From contig OU612071.1 of the NCBI GenBank assembly GCA_914767715.1, forward strand, positions 13,685,493 through 13,749,492: 64,000 nt of DNA, in the 5' to 3' direction. Under the pieces are notes generated by a model. That model saw nothing but the letters and a program-made list of their open reading frames with translations, was not told the origin of the DNA and made no database searches. Shown in pieces: positions 34,588-45,873 of this stretch. Positions within the stretch are counted from its first letter, which is position 1, and each line of letters opens with the position of its first letter. The position numbers and the translations under genes were made by a program. Source of the stretch: Membranipora membranacea. Lineage: Eukaryota; Bryozoa; Gymnolaemata; Cheilostomatida; Membraniporidae.

Positions 34588-37500
34588 ATGGTCATACAGA
34601 AGAGAGCATGGATATCTGTCTACGCGCTGTTTACTGTATGGCTTTTGAGGGTAAGTTGTACCTTCAGCAAGGAGACGACTTTCAATTATAATTTGTCCTT
34701 CGATCTGAATTTGAGATAACAAGACAAAATGGAGTCCTCTTCCCTATGGTGGTGGAAAGCGACCTGATATTGTTCACTATTATCTCTCCTACTAACAGTA
34801 AACAATTTTAAAAAAGATTTGATGTTGATTTGGTTGCAGTAATAACAGGATACGCTCATAATACTCAAATCTAATTACAAATTACATAACAATTTAGAAA
34901 GGTGAACTTCACATTTTGGTTATTTTCTTTTAGGGATTGAACACAGTGCCGCCCTAGATTGATGTATGCTCGTTTCTGTTCAATTGCTGCTGTGTTACCG
35001 GTGATAAATATCATTGCTGATGCTGATGCTGACATGTTCCCAGCATGCCACAGTTGTAATATATTATTTAGCAATCATATATTATTTTTACAGGAAGTTC
35101 TAGCCATTGTGATGCCTGATGGTACGCATTTCATAAAAGTGAACTACTGCATCCAGTCGAGCAGCTTGATAAAGTCACTGAAAGTAAAGAAACTATTTTC
35201 ATGTGCTGTCGAATGCTCGTCAACAGCAGAGTGTAGAGCGTTCAGTTACTCGTCCTCAAACAAAACCTGCCAACTCAGCAGTGATGTCGGTACGGATGAC
35301 TGCTGCGCTGATGTGGGAGATGTATATATCGCTCGTAAGTGCTTACTCCACAAGGCTGCAGTTTAGGAAAAATGGTAGGGGAAGCGAAAATCATAGAGAG
35401 TGTGAAATAACACCAGGTTAGGTATTGTGAGCTCCTTCTGAGTCCCTGGTCCCCAGCGTCCGAAGCGTTTCGATGATATAAATAGCAAATGGAAGTTCCA
35501 AATGAGCTGATTGTGACATGGAATATTTGATTATAGCATTTTAGGTCACTCTAGGAGAGGCAGAGCGTGCCTGCCTCCCCTTGAACTACTGGTTTTGCTC
35601 CACTCGCTTCAGACCAGAGCTTGATTCACCTTTGATTCTAGTCAACTTGTAGAGCAATCTAAGTAAATATTATTTTATGTCTAGTCATAGGGAGTTAACG
35701 TGATATATCGCTTTTTAAAACTTTTTAATATTGTATTGGTGATCATGTCTAATAGTTATTTTCACAGTTGAAACCTCCCAAATATTTGACGTTGAGTCGC
35801 AGTGACCTCTGGAAGTATATTTTAGGGCAAAAAGTCCCCTTTTTAAACTGAGCCCTCTAGCCTCTGTGCCTTGTTTTTTGAGATATTTGATTAGTTTATG
35901 CTTTCACCATATAGAGGAGGCATGGCACTGACTGCAGGAGTGAAATTTTAGTGAAACTTTACGATTTAAGGCCTCCTATCTTTGAGACTTGAAATTGATT
36001 TTTGCAATAGTAATAGGGCCATTTCTGACCCCTCATTACATGCGACCCCAATAATGCAGAAACTAAAATTTCCAATTTATTACACCATTTTGGTCTTGTA
36101 CTGTCACTTTCATCAATAATCTTACCAGCTGACAGATCCTGGTTGTCACAACTGTATCAGATAAAAGCCCAAATTTCAATTAATTAGGTCAACATTTTCC
36201 AGCCAAAATTCAGAAAGATGTCAGTCAAATTTGTTGGCAGCATGATGAGCAGCAGGAGATTGTCTAGGTTTTGATGGAAGCAATTGTTGATTATGGTTTT
36301 ACATCTTGAGATATTTGGATTTCTGTGGCTAAACCAGCTTTACTTGGTTCAAAACATGCACTCCTCTCCAGCCAAAAAGCTGAAAATATGTTACAGAACA
36401 TGTTATACACATTAGCTTCCATTAAACTAGAGAGTATTTTGGTTTTGTTTTGTTTTGTCAGTGGCGTTTGATGACAAATTTAATGGTTGAGAAGTTTTGA
36501 GCATAAACATTTCACGTTCGATGCTAAACAATCACCCAAAAAAGGTGATCCATTGTTGTACACAATTTGCTTTGCATGTAACACTGCATAGATTTTCATC
36601 ACGCTCTTGCATAACGTAATTTACTTATCAAGTTAAAAACATGCGGTGTAAAAAAGTTTGCAATATGAAACATAAGCCAGACTACTGGCAATGTGTCAGG
36701 GAAGGAATTTTTGAGTTGGGACAAGTAGTTCCTGAGAAACTGAACAGGCGATATATCACGTTAAATTGCAATTTGACTCATTAAAATTTCTATACCTCTT
36801 GAACGTTGCAATTTTCTAAAACCATTGTGTGGTTAAAATGCATTCACAAGAATCTTCCTATCATTTTTAGAAGATGTGATTTCTAATGGTTGCGATGACC
36901 TTGAAACAAGTGGAGTAACTGATATTATAATCAATTTATCCCACACTGTGACGGTAAGTGTCTGAGTTTGAAGCCTTCACCTTCACCTTCAGTGCAGCAT
37001 TATATGCATCATTCAAGTCAGGGTTTCGCTGTGACTTATAGAGTGGACTTGCCTATTCCTCATCGGTAATTTCATTGTTTAGTAGTATTTCATTGGTCAA
37101 CTGTAATATTACAACATCGAACATGGGAAGAAAACTCTCCAAAAATGTCAGAAAATTGTCAATATTGCTAAAGTTTGCCTAAGAATCATAAATATAAACT
37201 CACGGCATCATCTCATGACCATGTATAGTCATGTGCTCAGACGGCTGCAATGCGAGTTAGTGGCAGCCGAAATTGAGTGTTTCATAATGTAATGCCACTT
37301 ACTTCATTTCAACCCTCTGAGCACTTAGAATAGACTGTGTAGGAAGAGACTTTACTCAATCTACTTGTACTAGTGTACGACCAATACTTGATTCTGCTCT
37401 TGCCTGACATGATATAGAGAAAACATCATCCAGGATGAAAATATTCATTAGATAAAATTTTTTTCCATACTTACCAAACTGAACTTCGCTGAGTACTAAG

Positions 37501-38772
37501 TCCACTAGTCATTCATGACTTTTAGTAGGCAAAAAGATAGATAATGTTTTTAAAAGAATTTCAAATTAAAAAAATTTAAACCTGTGAGTCCATAAAATCT
37601 TGGCCAGGTTTCAAGTTTTCAAGTTCGTGGGTTCGAATTCCACTGACTATACTGGAGTTTGGTAGAACCCCAGGTTTGCTCCGACATGCCTACAAACTGA
37701 GAGTAAATTGGGGCAGATATTGCCGCCTTTCCCTTAAGGCACCCCTATTCCACCCCCCATTCTTCGGGATGCGGTGAATGACAAAAACTTACGATTATAC
37801 CAACAGATGTGATACGATGTCAAATTTTTCCACGCTTTGTTTTTTAGGTTTGGTGTGATCTGGATTCCCCAGGAGGACCTTGGATAGTCTTCTTAAATAG
37901 ATTCGACGGCTCTGTTCAGTTTGACAGAGAATTTTCTGAGTACGAATCTGGATTTGGTGATGTGATGGGAGAGTATTGGCTAGGTAAGTGATAATATTAC
38001 CTAGTATAGCCTTGTCATTTCAAATAAATAAAAATACCCTCACAAAAATGACAAAAATTGATTCCTCTCCACCTAGCCAGCAAGTGTTTTTAGGACCATA
38101 GACTTACTAATAAATCTGATCATTAAGTCTTTGTTAAGTCTATGGAAATATACATGCGACTGTAAAAATATATATATATTGTTTATGGTGGGGGGGGGGG
38201 TACCACCCACCCAGACAAAGTTTTCAAGAACGGCAAGGTGTTGGAACCCTTTGGGAGAGGTGGGGTCACTGAGATCATTGTATTTTCTAGGGCCTACTTT
38301 TATTCATAGTTGTGCTGTGCTATGTTGCTGGAGGGGGGGGGGGGTTCACGGAGACCTCAGTTTTGAAATTTACCTATACTCTTTGTGTTGAGGTCTCGAA
38401 GCTCTCTATTTGTTGACGAGGAATAAAGGGGCGGAGCTAAGAATAGATTTAGAAGCATATGAGGCACCTGCAGGGAAAGGAGTAACAGCCCACGCTTTAT
38501 ATCAAACATTCTGGATTGGTGACAGAACCTCAAGCTATACTCTGCAGGAACTCTCAGGCTATAGTGGTGAGATATATTGACACTGACATCAAGACAACAC
38601 TATTAACATCTGTATCTCTAATCGTTAAAGTCAATTTAGTATGAGTACCTAACATGTACCTGCCTCAAATTAGTAAAATTGAACTCGGGGTGTTACATCA
38701 AATTCCTTGTGATGGTAACCATGCTCATGAATTAGTTCACTCTCTAACGATTGGCTATATACATGCAATAGC

Positions 38773-38808
<36 letters not shown>

Positions 38809-41635
38809 TTTTATTGTCAGCAACAATTCATTATTACTAATGTTTTCATGATATCACGTGAGCAGTGTAGGATATACTTAAAAAATAACAGACTTTCTCA
38901 TATTAACTGAAGTTCAGAATTCGTTTGACACCAGGGGCCCTGTTTGACACCCCTCGATCCAAGGTTTCTGCGCACCTAGCACGCCTGTTGAGACTAGTAA
39001 TATTGGGTGGAATGAAGTGGATAGTAACAAAGAATGCTAACTAGTGCTTCGAACTGTTAAGAAGAGAGTGGCGTCAGGATCTTACTGTCTCTGATTACTT
39101 TCTCCCATTCTAGAGTTATGAAATGTCGTAACAAGGTTAAGATAAATGTGGAAACCATTCACATCTTCATGATCATAGTTTTACCCTGTTTTTGAAGAGG
39201 ACAACTCCCTTTTCTTGCCAGTTCAAAGCAGGAGTTTTTCAGGAGTCTTGGTATAATTTTGGTTTTATAAAATAAAGGTAATGCTGGAGATATGGAAGCC
39301 TACCAAAGCACACAAAGAGGCCAACAATTCACAACCAAGGACAATGACTTGGATCAGAAAATACACGGAAACTGTGCAGGTATGAGCTGAGCACTTTATT
39401 TAGTTCATAAACCAGGCTGTTTTAGGGGAGGCAGGGAGGCACTGCCTCCCATAGAAAGTTAAATACCGTGGCCTGAATTGAATAATATCATGTCAGAATC
39501 ACCCCCTCGGTGAGAAGCTTACTGGTACTGATGCTTCTGACATGCCTCAGAATTTTGCCTCCCCTACCATTTTTTAAATTACAGCCCTGTAAACTCGGAT
39601 GTCAATGATATGAGGATCATTTATCAGTATTTGGGAAAGTGCAAAATAATTCCAATGATATCTTCAGAGATAAAGACTGCATAGGTATGCTTGATTCTCT
39701 TGAACGAAGAGATAACTCAAAAAATCAGCGGCAGCCTGGATTAATTAAGGGTTGACATACCTTACCCTCCCTGCTGGAAACCAGGCTAGATATATTGAAA
39801 TCTAGGCTAGATACAAGTGTTGTTTGAGCTCCCAGAATAACATTTGTTCCACGTTCACCATTTATGGGCAAGAAGGTATGACCAAATTCATGCAATAATC
39901 TGGAAAGCAAAAAACAAGTACTGTTCATATCAAAGCTTTGACATAGCAGGGTCTAGAAGCGTCTAGAGCATGGGTGGGCAACCTTTTCTTGAAGAAGGCC
40001 ACATTTTACGCAGGCTCAACTCAAAAGGCCGCAGCATATCTTTCAGGGATAAAATTGGAACTGGAGTGACAATTTTAACGCTTCCTATTTTTTAAATACT
40101 AAACATATTTGTGCAAAGACTGCATTATGTTGCAAGAACTCAACAGAAATACTGGTTCATCTAATCTTCTGGAGTTTTGTGACGTCATTTTACCTCATGA
40201 TTTGATTTTATGCGTGTCTGTATCTCTGTGTTTCATGTGTATGACAAAGGGCAGGGCGGGTGTGGGAGGGGTGCTGTAGTGCCATCCCAGGGGTTGAAGT
40301 ATAAAAGGATCATGACGGGACTGTTGTGATGGAGAATAAAGTATTTTTGCGGAGCGAAAAAATTTTTGAGATTTTTCGCGCCCTGTCATAATTTTCATCT
40401 TACAGCGCCCACCCTCATGCAAGGGAGAATTCTTTTGCAAATGGTTGTGAAATGAAAGGCAATATTGAACATTTCAAGCATAATGCAGGAGCACTTGTAA
40501 CAAAGAGACTTTTTGATACAAATCTGCCTTTCGTCCAAAATGACTGTTTTGCAAAAAATACTAATAACTATTATGGTAGAGAACTTTGTAATTTTAACAT
40601 CCAAAGGTCACTGTTTTGTGCTATTTTTGAAAGAAACACCAGTGCTACAGTTATGATGATTTTGTGTAGAGTGGCTGGGGAAGTTTTGCTATTTGCATCG
40701 TACAGAATTGCCACTATTTTTGAAACATATTGTACAGGCGCTATACATACTTAGTTCTCCACATAACGAAAGAGGAATCAAAATTGATGCGTAATAACTT
40801 TTCTAGGCATGAGGCCACAATTAGGCCGCCAAATATTACCCATTAGGCCGCACTGGCAAAAAGGCCGCAGGTTGCCCACAGCTGCTCTAGACCCTTCTAG
40901 ACCCTGGGTTTTCGCACTTCTGTAAACAAATTTGGTTTTTTGTTCATTGCTATGGTAAAGCTTTAACGTCAATGGTCATTGTTTTTGCTTTCTTAAACAC
41001 TTTAAAGGGTCAGTCCTATTAGAAAAGTGGATATATTTGATATACCCCAGTAAATCAAATATTGTGAGTTCATAGGGCAAATTAAAATAACAAAAAAATG
41101 AAAATTGTGGAAAAAAGCAGTTAATTTTTTTTTTCAATTATTTAAGCAAGGATCATAATATAGTGGATCATAGTCAGGTCAGGGGGAGGCAATAAATCAC
41201 TATCAGCCACAATGATCCCAATTTTCAGACTTTGCAGCAGTTTTACCAGAGACTATAGATATACTATACTATATACTATATCTATAGTCTCTGGTTTTAC
41301 TGCAATTAGGTTCACAGACTGTTTTATCTCATATGCCCTAATGACTTTTCAGCCTGAACAAACATGGCCTAGTAGGACTGTCACTTGAACAATCATCCTT
41401 TCATAATAAATGATACATAAATTATTATCAACAAAAATAATTGCAGTTTTATATTTTAAATTTGACAGTATCGTTCAAAGGCGGGTGGTGGTTTGATAAC
41501 TGCTATGGGGCCTGTCTGACCTGCGGACCATGGAGAGCGTTCCCAAATAACACAGGAGAGGCAATCGTCTACTATCCATTCACTGAGACAATAACAGCAC
41601 TGAAGGCAGCGGAGATGAAACTGAAACTTCATTGA
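34588..41635 (+). CDS. Secreted PAN/apple plus fibrinogen-like domain protein
   Basis: Seven exons whose phases all fit: 34588-34650, 35094-35334, 36871-36953, 37848-37983, 38393-38566, 39278-39379, 41469-41635; 321 residues. Exon 1 encodes a signal-peptide-like start (MVIQKRAWISVYALFTVWLL) before a perfect GTAAGT donor. Residues ~24-100 are a PAN/apple-like module with paired cysteines (NYC, FSCAVECSSTAECRAFSY, CQL, DDCC). From ~120 comes a fibrinogen C-terminal-like domain: VWCDLDSPGGPW, VFLNRFDGSVQF, EYWLGLEALYLLT, LRIDLEAYE, ELSGYSGNAGD, then NCA and GGWWFDNCYGACL and a final AAEMKLKL before TGA. Such FReD proteins bind sugars or acetyl groups and act in recognition or defence in invertebrates; this role is family knowledge. 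The acceptor before exon 6 (AATAAAG) is weak. Large introns hold a nested hAT and MITEs. Confidence 0.87.
37229..37330. repeat. Foldback repeat, second copy of 9,063-9,140 family
   Basis: GTGCTCAGACGGCTGCAATGC..GAGTTAGTGGCAGCC at the left and GCCACTTACTTCATT..CTCTGAGCACTTAGA at the right form inverted arms in the intron before exon 4 of the PAN/fibrinogen gene. Confidence 0.65.
37615..37790 (+). repeat. Possible tRNA-derived SINE fragment
   Basis: A B-box-like GTGGGTTCGAATTCCAC at 37,626-37,642 is followed by about 140 bases of unique body. I could not see a matching A box upstream, so this is a guess at a SINE end. Confidence 0.4.
38776..38808. repeat. AT dinucleotide microsatellite
   Basis: About 16 tandem AT units in an intron of the PAN/fibrinogen gene. 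Confidence 0.95.
39411..39590. repeat. hAT-like MITE family, copy 2
   Basis: CCAGGCTGTTTTAGGGGAGG at the left and GCCTCCCCTACC..CAGCCCTG at the right are inverted. The middle shares CGTGGCCTGAA and ATCATGTCAGAATCA with copies at 16,315 and 58,722. Confidence 0.7.
39969..40884. mobile_element. Non-autonomous hAT-like element nested in a MITE
   Basis: Ends CATGGGTGGGCAACCT and, inverted, CAGCTGTGGGCAACCT agree at 13 of 16 bases. GGCCGCA/GGCCACA-rich sub-termini (AAAGGCCGCAG) are typical of hAT elements. It is flanked by 8-bp near-duplications GTCTAGAG (39,961-39,968) and CTCTAGAC (40,885-40,892), fitting the nTnnnnAn hAT target form. The 916-bp interior has no transposase. It lies within a copy of the GGAAAGCAAAAA..CCCAGGGTCTAGA repeat (39,898 to about 41,000), inside an intron of the PAN/fibrinogen gene. 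Confidence 0.8.
41006..41385 (-). repeat. TTAA-flanked MITE, copy beta, with internal insertion
   Basis: Inverted copy of the MITE at 55,634-55,960, with TIR AG(T/G)G(A/T)CAGTCCTA(T/C)TAG. Flanks are TTAA at the left and TGAA (one change) at the right. It is interrupted by a 47-bp palindrome at 41,247-41,293. Confidence 0.82.
41247..41293. mobile_element. 47-bp palindromic insertion with target duplication
   Basis: Arms CAGAGACTATAGATATA and TATATCTATAGTCTCTG are exact inverted copies around about a dozen bases. GTTTTAC occurs directly on both sides (41,240-41,246 and 41,294-41,300). The undisturbed copy of the host MITE (55,634-55,960) has only one such sequence (GCAGTTTTACTGC on the complementary strand). 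So 47 bp plus a 7-bp duplication were inserted. Confidence 0.85.
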
Positions 41636-42971
41636 ATCGGACTAACTTATTTATGCTTTCTCTTTCATGATATTCCTTTATTATATTATCCCTGAGGAGT
41701 TAGGTATACACAGAAGAAAAAGTTGGTTATTTGATACACATGCTTGAGATAGTTTGAAGTTTGTTTATTGCCTAAATTCTAATATCCATCCTGTGATAGG
41801 TTGATAGCATCGAAAAAAAATTAAATAAAAAGAGTCTGACTTTTACGTCAGCTAACATTTAACAACTCTTTTTACTTGACATAGACTCACACCCAAACTA
41901 GCAAAGATAAAGTGCTAGCTAACATTAAGTCGCCCACAAACAGCTAAACTAAACTAGAACTAACATTTGCTCCTCTTGGTTTGATTTTCAAATTTTTTAA
42001 CCATTGACAAACACAAGTTAATAATCAGGAGCTTATTTATCATCTAATTATTTTGTTCTTCTTCTCCGATTAGATAAAAGCTTTTCCTCTCAGTTATTAG
42101 GTATTACATAAAATCAGACTTGTTCCATTTTACTAAAATTGATTAATAATAATCAACGTAAAATCCCATACACAGTTGCTACATCTCCAGCAGCTGACAA
42201 AAACTGCAAAAAATCTTTGTGGCAATATTTTTAGAATGTAAAGCTGTCCAGACTCTATAAGAACAATATTTTAAACAAGAGCTCTACGCATGATTTCGAT
42301 TACTGACCCCATTTTTGAGCTGGACAAACTTCCATCCGGCAGGTCTAGAATCCCCAAACAGCAAGTGAACTGCCGGAAGTTCTGTTTTAGAACACTCTGT
42401 GCCAAGTTTTATAATGAGGCATTTTTTTAGATACATATACTTTTTATTTTTTAACAGTTTTTTAGAAACCATCTTTTATTTGTAAATCTGCAGAGCACAT
42501 TTTACAACATGAATTTTATCTGCAAAGAAACATCAAACGCTAAACATACATACACAGCATTTACATTGATTATTAATAATCCCATTTTGCCATGTATAAA
42601 CAAGATCACACCTCTGTCATAGTTATCTTGATCATGATGATAAGTTATGTTTAATTTTACTAATTTGATTTTCGCTTTACATATTCTTCTTGTGAAGACA
42701 TTCTGATATGATATTCTCATTGAAATATATGGAATATAAATCAGTGGGTATACTGATCAATCCTACAAACAAGATATTTACTTTTCTACCTTCTTTTTTT
42801 TTCTTTTTTTTTAATACTTTATTTATTTTAATTTTTTAATACTTTATTACTTTAAAATACTTTAATACTTTTTACTTTATTTCTACCCACTTTTGCAGCA
42901 ATTTCTTTGGCACGTGATGATATTTTCTACAAAGTAAAAAGTATATATATATATTTTGCCTGGTTTTTTAC
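41636..42971. other. Intergenic with LINE 3' fragment
   Basis: AT-rich. The only recognisable content is a LINE tail at 42,301-42,427. The minus-strand open frame at 42,284-42,472 is the shadow of that fragment. Confidence 0.5.
42301..42427 (+). mobile_element. LINE 3'-end fragment related to the 14.2-kb LINE
   Basis: The plus-strand frame reads TDPIFELDKLPSGRSRIPK, then a CFRTLCAKFYNEAFF end and a stop. It aligns with the ADPVFTFDKLPSGRYRAIK and CFRSLCVRKLNSILF end of the element at 14,234-15,373. The rest of the reverse transcriptase is missing. Confidence 0.8.
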
Positions 42972-43083
42972 CTAAATATTCATAGACAAGGGATGTGTTC
43001 AGAGCATAATGGATGTCAAGTTTGAAATCTCCATGCTCCATTGCATCTGTTAACCAATCTGCAAGGCTATCAGAGAACCTTTC
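42972..43083 (-). other. Exon-like open segment of unknown origin
   Basis: Between a TATACTTAG acceptor-like and a TTTAG|GTAAAA donor-like site, the minus strand is open in one frame (begins ERFSDSLADWLTDAMEHG, continues DFKLDIHYALNTSLVYEYLG). It abuts the broken end of the gag frame but is in a different frame. I do not recognise the protein. It could be a host exon or the other side of a recombination junction. Confidence 0.35.
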
Positions 43084-43487
43084 CTAAGTATACTTACGAA
43101 TTGAGCTATCGTCTCACCTGCAGTCTGACGCATTTGCCTAAACACATGACGCATGAACCTTTTATCTGGTTTTACCAAAAAATGCGCGCTCGAGATTTGA
43201 ATTGTGCCATCATAATCATCGGGCTGACATTTTTCAGTAACTTCCTCGATTGAATCGTTATGATTCTTAAGCACCTCCCGAACACGTGGTCCACCAGAGA
43301 ACAACAACAATGCCTGGCATTGTCTCTTAAGCGATGTTTCCTTAGCGGAAGTTCCAGTGGGGTTGAACAAACCCTTACAATCAGCATAGCAATCGAACTC
43401 CTCGATCCATGCCAACCAAGCTGTAGCTACTACACTTGCCTCACCTTCTACCTCAAAATTACCTGGGCGTCCTATATCTAGACTCAT
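43050..43487 (-). CDS. Ty3/gypsy gag fragment
   Basis: 145 residues from an ATG at 43,487. It contains AWLAWIEEFDCYADCKGL, RQCQALLLFSGGPRVREVL and FRQMRQTAGETIAQFVSILR, typical of the capsid region of gypsy-type Gag (the FRQ..Q..ETI.QFV..LR block). It lies 244 bases downstream of a gypsy-type primer binding site and LTR. Homology seems to stop near residue 135, so capsid end, zinc knuckle and pol are lost. The residues beyond are non-homologous. Confidence 0.82.
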   Translation of the reverse strand: MSLDIGRPGNFEVEGEASVVATAWLAWIEEFDCYADCKGLFNPTGTSAKETSLKRQCQALLLFSGGPRVREVLKNHNDSIEEVTEKCQPDDYDGTIQISSAHFLVKPDKRFMRHVFRQMRQTAGETIAQFVSILRKGSLIALQIG

Positions 43488-43730
43488 CTTTTATGATCTG
43501 ATATGCGCTATTCAGCGAAAATTTTCTAATGGATAAAGGTTTACAATTAGTACTACAAGTAATCAGAAATCAACTTATCTTATTCTGATAGTCTTTTCTG
43601 TCTCCGTCACTGTCATGGGCTTCTGTTCTTCGCTTAGTCTGTGTCTGTGTTTGGCTGCGCACCGTCTGTTTATGGATTTATCACCCTCTTTGGCATAGTC
43701 TCCTTCTCCACCTCAATCTTTTTTAGTTTT

Positions 43731-43744
43731 ATCCTCGTCGCCAA
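43731..43744 (-). other. Primer binding site of the gypsy remnant
   Basis: Minus-strand TTGGCGACGAGGAT directly after the LTR end AATAAACA, the usual form of PBS in many animal Ty3/gypsy elements. Confidence 0.8.
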
Positions 43745-43965
43745 TGTTTATTTTGTGTTTTGTTGGTTGTATATAAATCAAGCTGTTTGATTTGTTGTTG
43801 GAGCATGTACATTTATTATGTGACCATTGTGTCAATGACTTATAAATGACTAATAACAACCATATATATACTGTATATCAACTGATTATAATTGTGATGC
43901 GCATGTCTATTTATACTATCGGCAGCATGCTAAATGAGCACGTGGCTTAAATAGTGGTCACAACA
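43745..43965 (-). repeat. LTR of a Ty3/gypsy element
   Basis: About 221 bp from TGTTGTGACC to AATAAACA on the minus strand, with a TATAAATAGACATG promoter-like box inside. No second LTR was found, so the element is cut off after gag. Confidence 0.75.
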
Positions 43966-45416
43966 CCATAGTCAGTGCTCAGGAGAGTTTTTTTCATTAT
44001 TTATTACAGATTCAGATTGAGATAGATAGAACCAGAGGAATTCTCTCTGATAAAACTTATCATTGAGGTCTGTTGGATAAGTGTATTCTAACCATATCTT
44101 AACGGCCTCAAAGACAAAAATCAGGCCTTTGAGATGAGGCTAACTAGTGCGCAGACACAAGCGCAGGCAAGTCCAGCATGTCGTCGAATGGTCCCCCAAA
44201 CCTGGTAGAAAAGTATGCATGTAATGAACAACAAAGCGCAGGTACGAAATGTAGCCCGCTCTATGCATAGAAAGATTTGAAGCATGCTAAGATGTCTAGC
44301 AAATTCTTGATACTTCTTTGTTACAGAACACAATGGCCAAACATCTGGATAGACTACGATGTCCTTTCTGACTGGAGGAGGTTCAGTACCTTGAGACACC
44401 GAAACAGGAAAAATGTAACCATATAACCTGTCTACCCTGTCTGGAAGGACATGTTAAGGTCATGACACAAGGCAAAACTTTCTTCAAATGTCCAATTTGC
44501 AGGTGAGCACACATTGTTAGTAGCCAGATCATAAAGAAGCGTAGGGAAAGTCTGTTTGTTATGGTTCTGTGATGTGAACATAAATTTGCAGGAACACAAA
44601 TAAAAGTCTAATTTTATAATTGTTTCTATCACAGTAGGTGAGAGTTACGCCTTACCTTGAACATTTTCTTTCTTACAAGGAGAGGGAGACAATTTATTAG
44701 TATAGTGTTTTTGCTTGTGTTAGCCATGGCAGGCACTCTGAGATAGTTTAACTGTTGTTAAACACATGGTATTCTCATCTTTAAAGACCAATGTCATTTT
44801 TTATTCCAGCGAGCACCATGAGGTAGACACGCTGGATTCCCTGCCTGATGCACAGATATCAGATGTGTCTCCAGACGGGGAGCCTGGTGCCAAGCGTGTC
44901 AAACTCAACAACCCCAAAATAAACGGGTATGGATACATCATAAGTCTTGCATGCATAAGCCTGTCTTTTTGTCATTAATCAATGCACACACTATTCAAGA
45001 AGAGAATAGTGACAGAAGTACGCACTAGAGTCTAGACAATTTGCTATTATCCAACACATTTGATCTTCAACCATCAGAAACTGCACCAGACTAGCCAATA
45101 TATAAGCTCTTAAATCAAGGTTAAACCAATTGCCTGCATTCCACTTGCTCCCTTCCGCTGACGTGACTGACCAGTGGATCAGAACAACTCCGATTGCAGG
45201 CGAATGGACAAAACTCTGTCCAGTGAGCTCCTATCTGACTATGCAATCACATTTGCTTCAAAATTTCCATTATGTTTCTGTATAAGGTGTAACAAACATA
45301 TTTTCAGCACTGCAGATGCTGTTGACCAATCAGAACACAGATGTACGGCTTGTAAACAGGAAGTGGTCTTGTCTGTCTGTTACTGTATCAACTGTGATAA
45401 AACACTCTGCTCCCAT

Positions 45417-45873
45417 TGTGGGGAATTTCAGTCTTTGACTGTTGTATATATTAAGCACTGAGGACACATTCTATTCATACATTCTAATCATACACATGTT
45501 TTGTCTGTTATAATAATCCTTTATTAATGCTACGACTGTAACTATTTTTAGCAAGCTTACACTCTTCCCTCTTACAACTTGACACTTCATGTTTGCTAGG
45601 GGACGACACTAAACGCACTGATTAATTTTACTGATTTATACATTAAATCTTTGTAACTCTGTTAGTTTTAGTTAGATAGTTAGTACACAATGAAATCATA
45701 GTATAGTTGATAAGCAACACATTTTTATGCCTGGCTGGTAGCCTTGATTTAAACAGACTTTTCGTCTGGCAGGTTGCCGTTAAGCCTTACGCGTTCATCA
45801 GAATAAGTTGGAGATCGGGAATAATTATGCCAAGCCCATGCTGGCTATCCTGACAAGATAGAATTTCCCGACA
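45417..45873. mobile_element. 457-bp MITE inserted in a TRIM B-box exon
   Basis: Inverted ends TGTGGGGAATTTC and TGTCGGGAAATTC (as read inward) differ at two or three bases. The element is flanked by direct CCAT (45,413-45,416 and 45,874-45,877). Removing the element and one CCAT restores the exon exactly as in copies 1 and 3 (CTCCCATCATGAACAG). No transposase frame is present. Confidence 0.88.

Noticed and set aside
40452-40754. 100-residue open frame inside the hAT-like element
   Set aside because: No transposase motifs such as a BED finger or the hAT dimerisation block could be seen.
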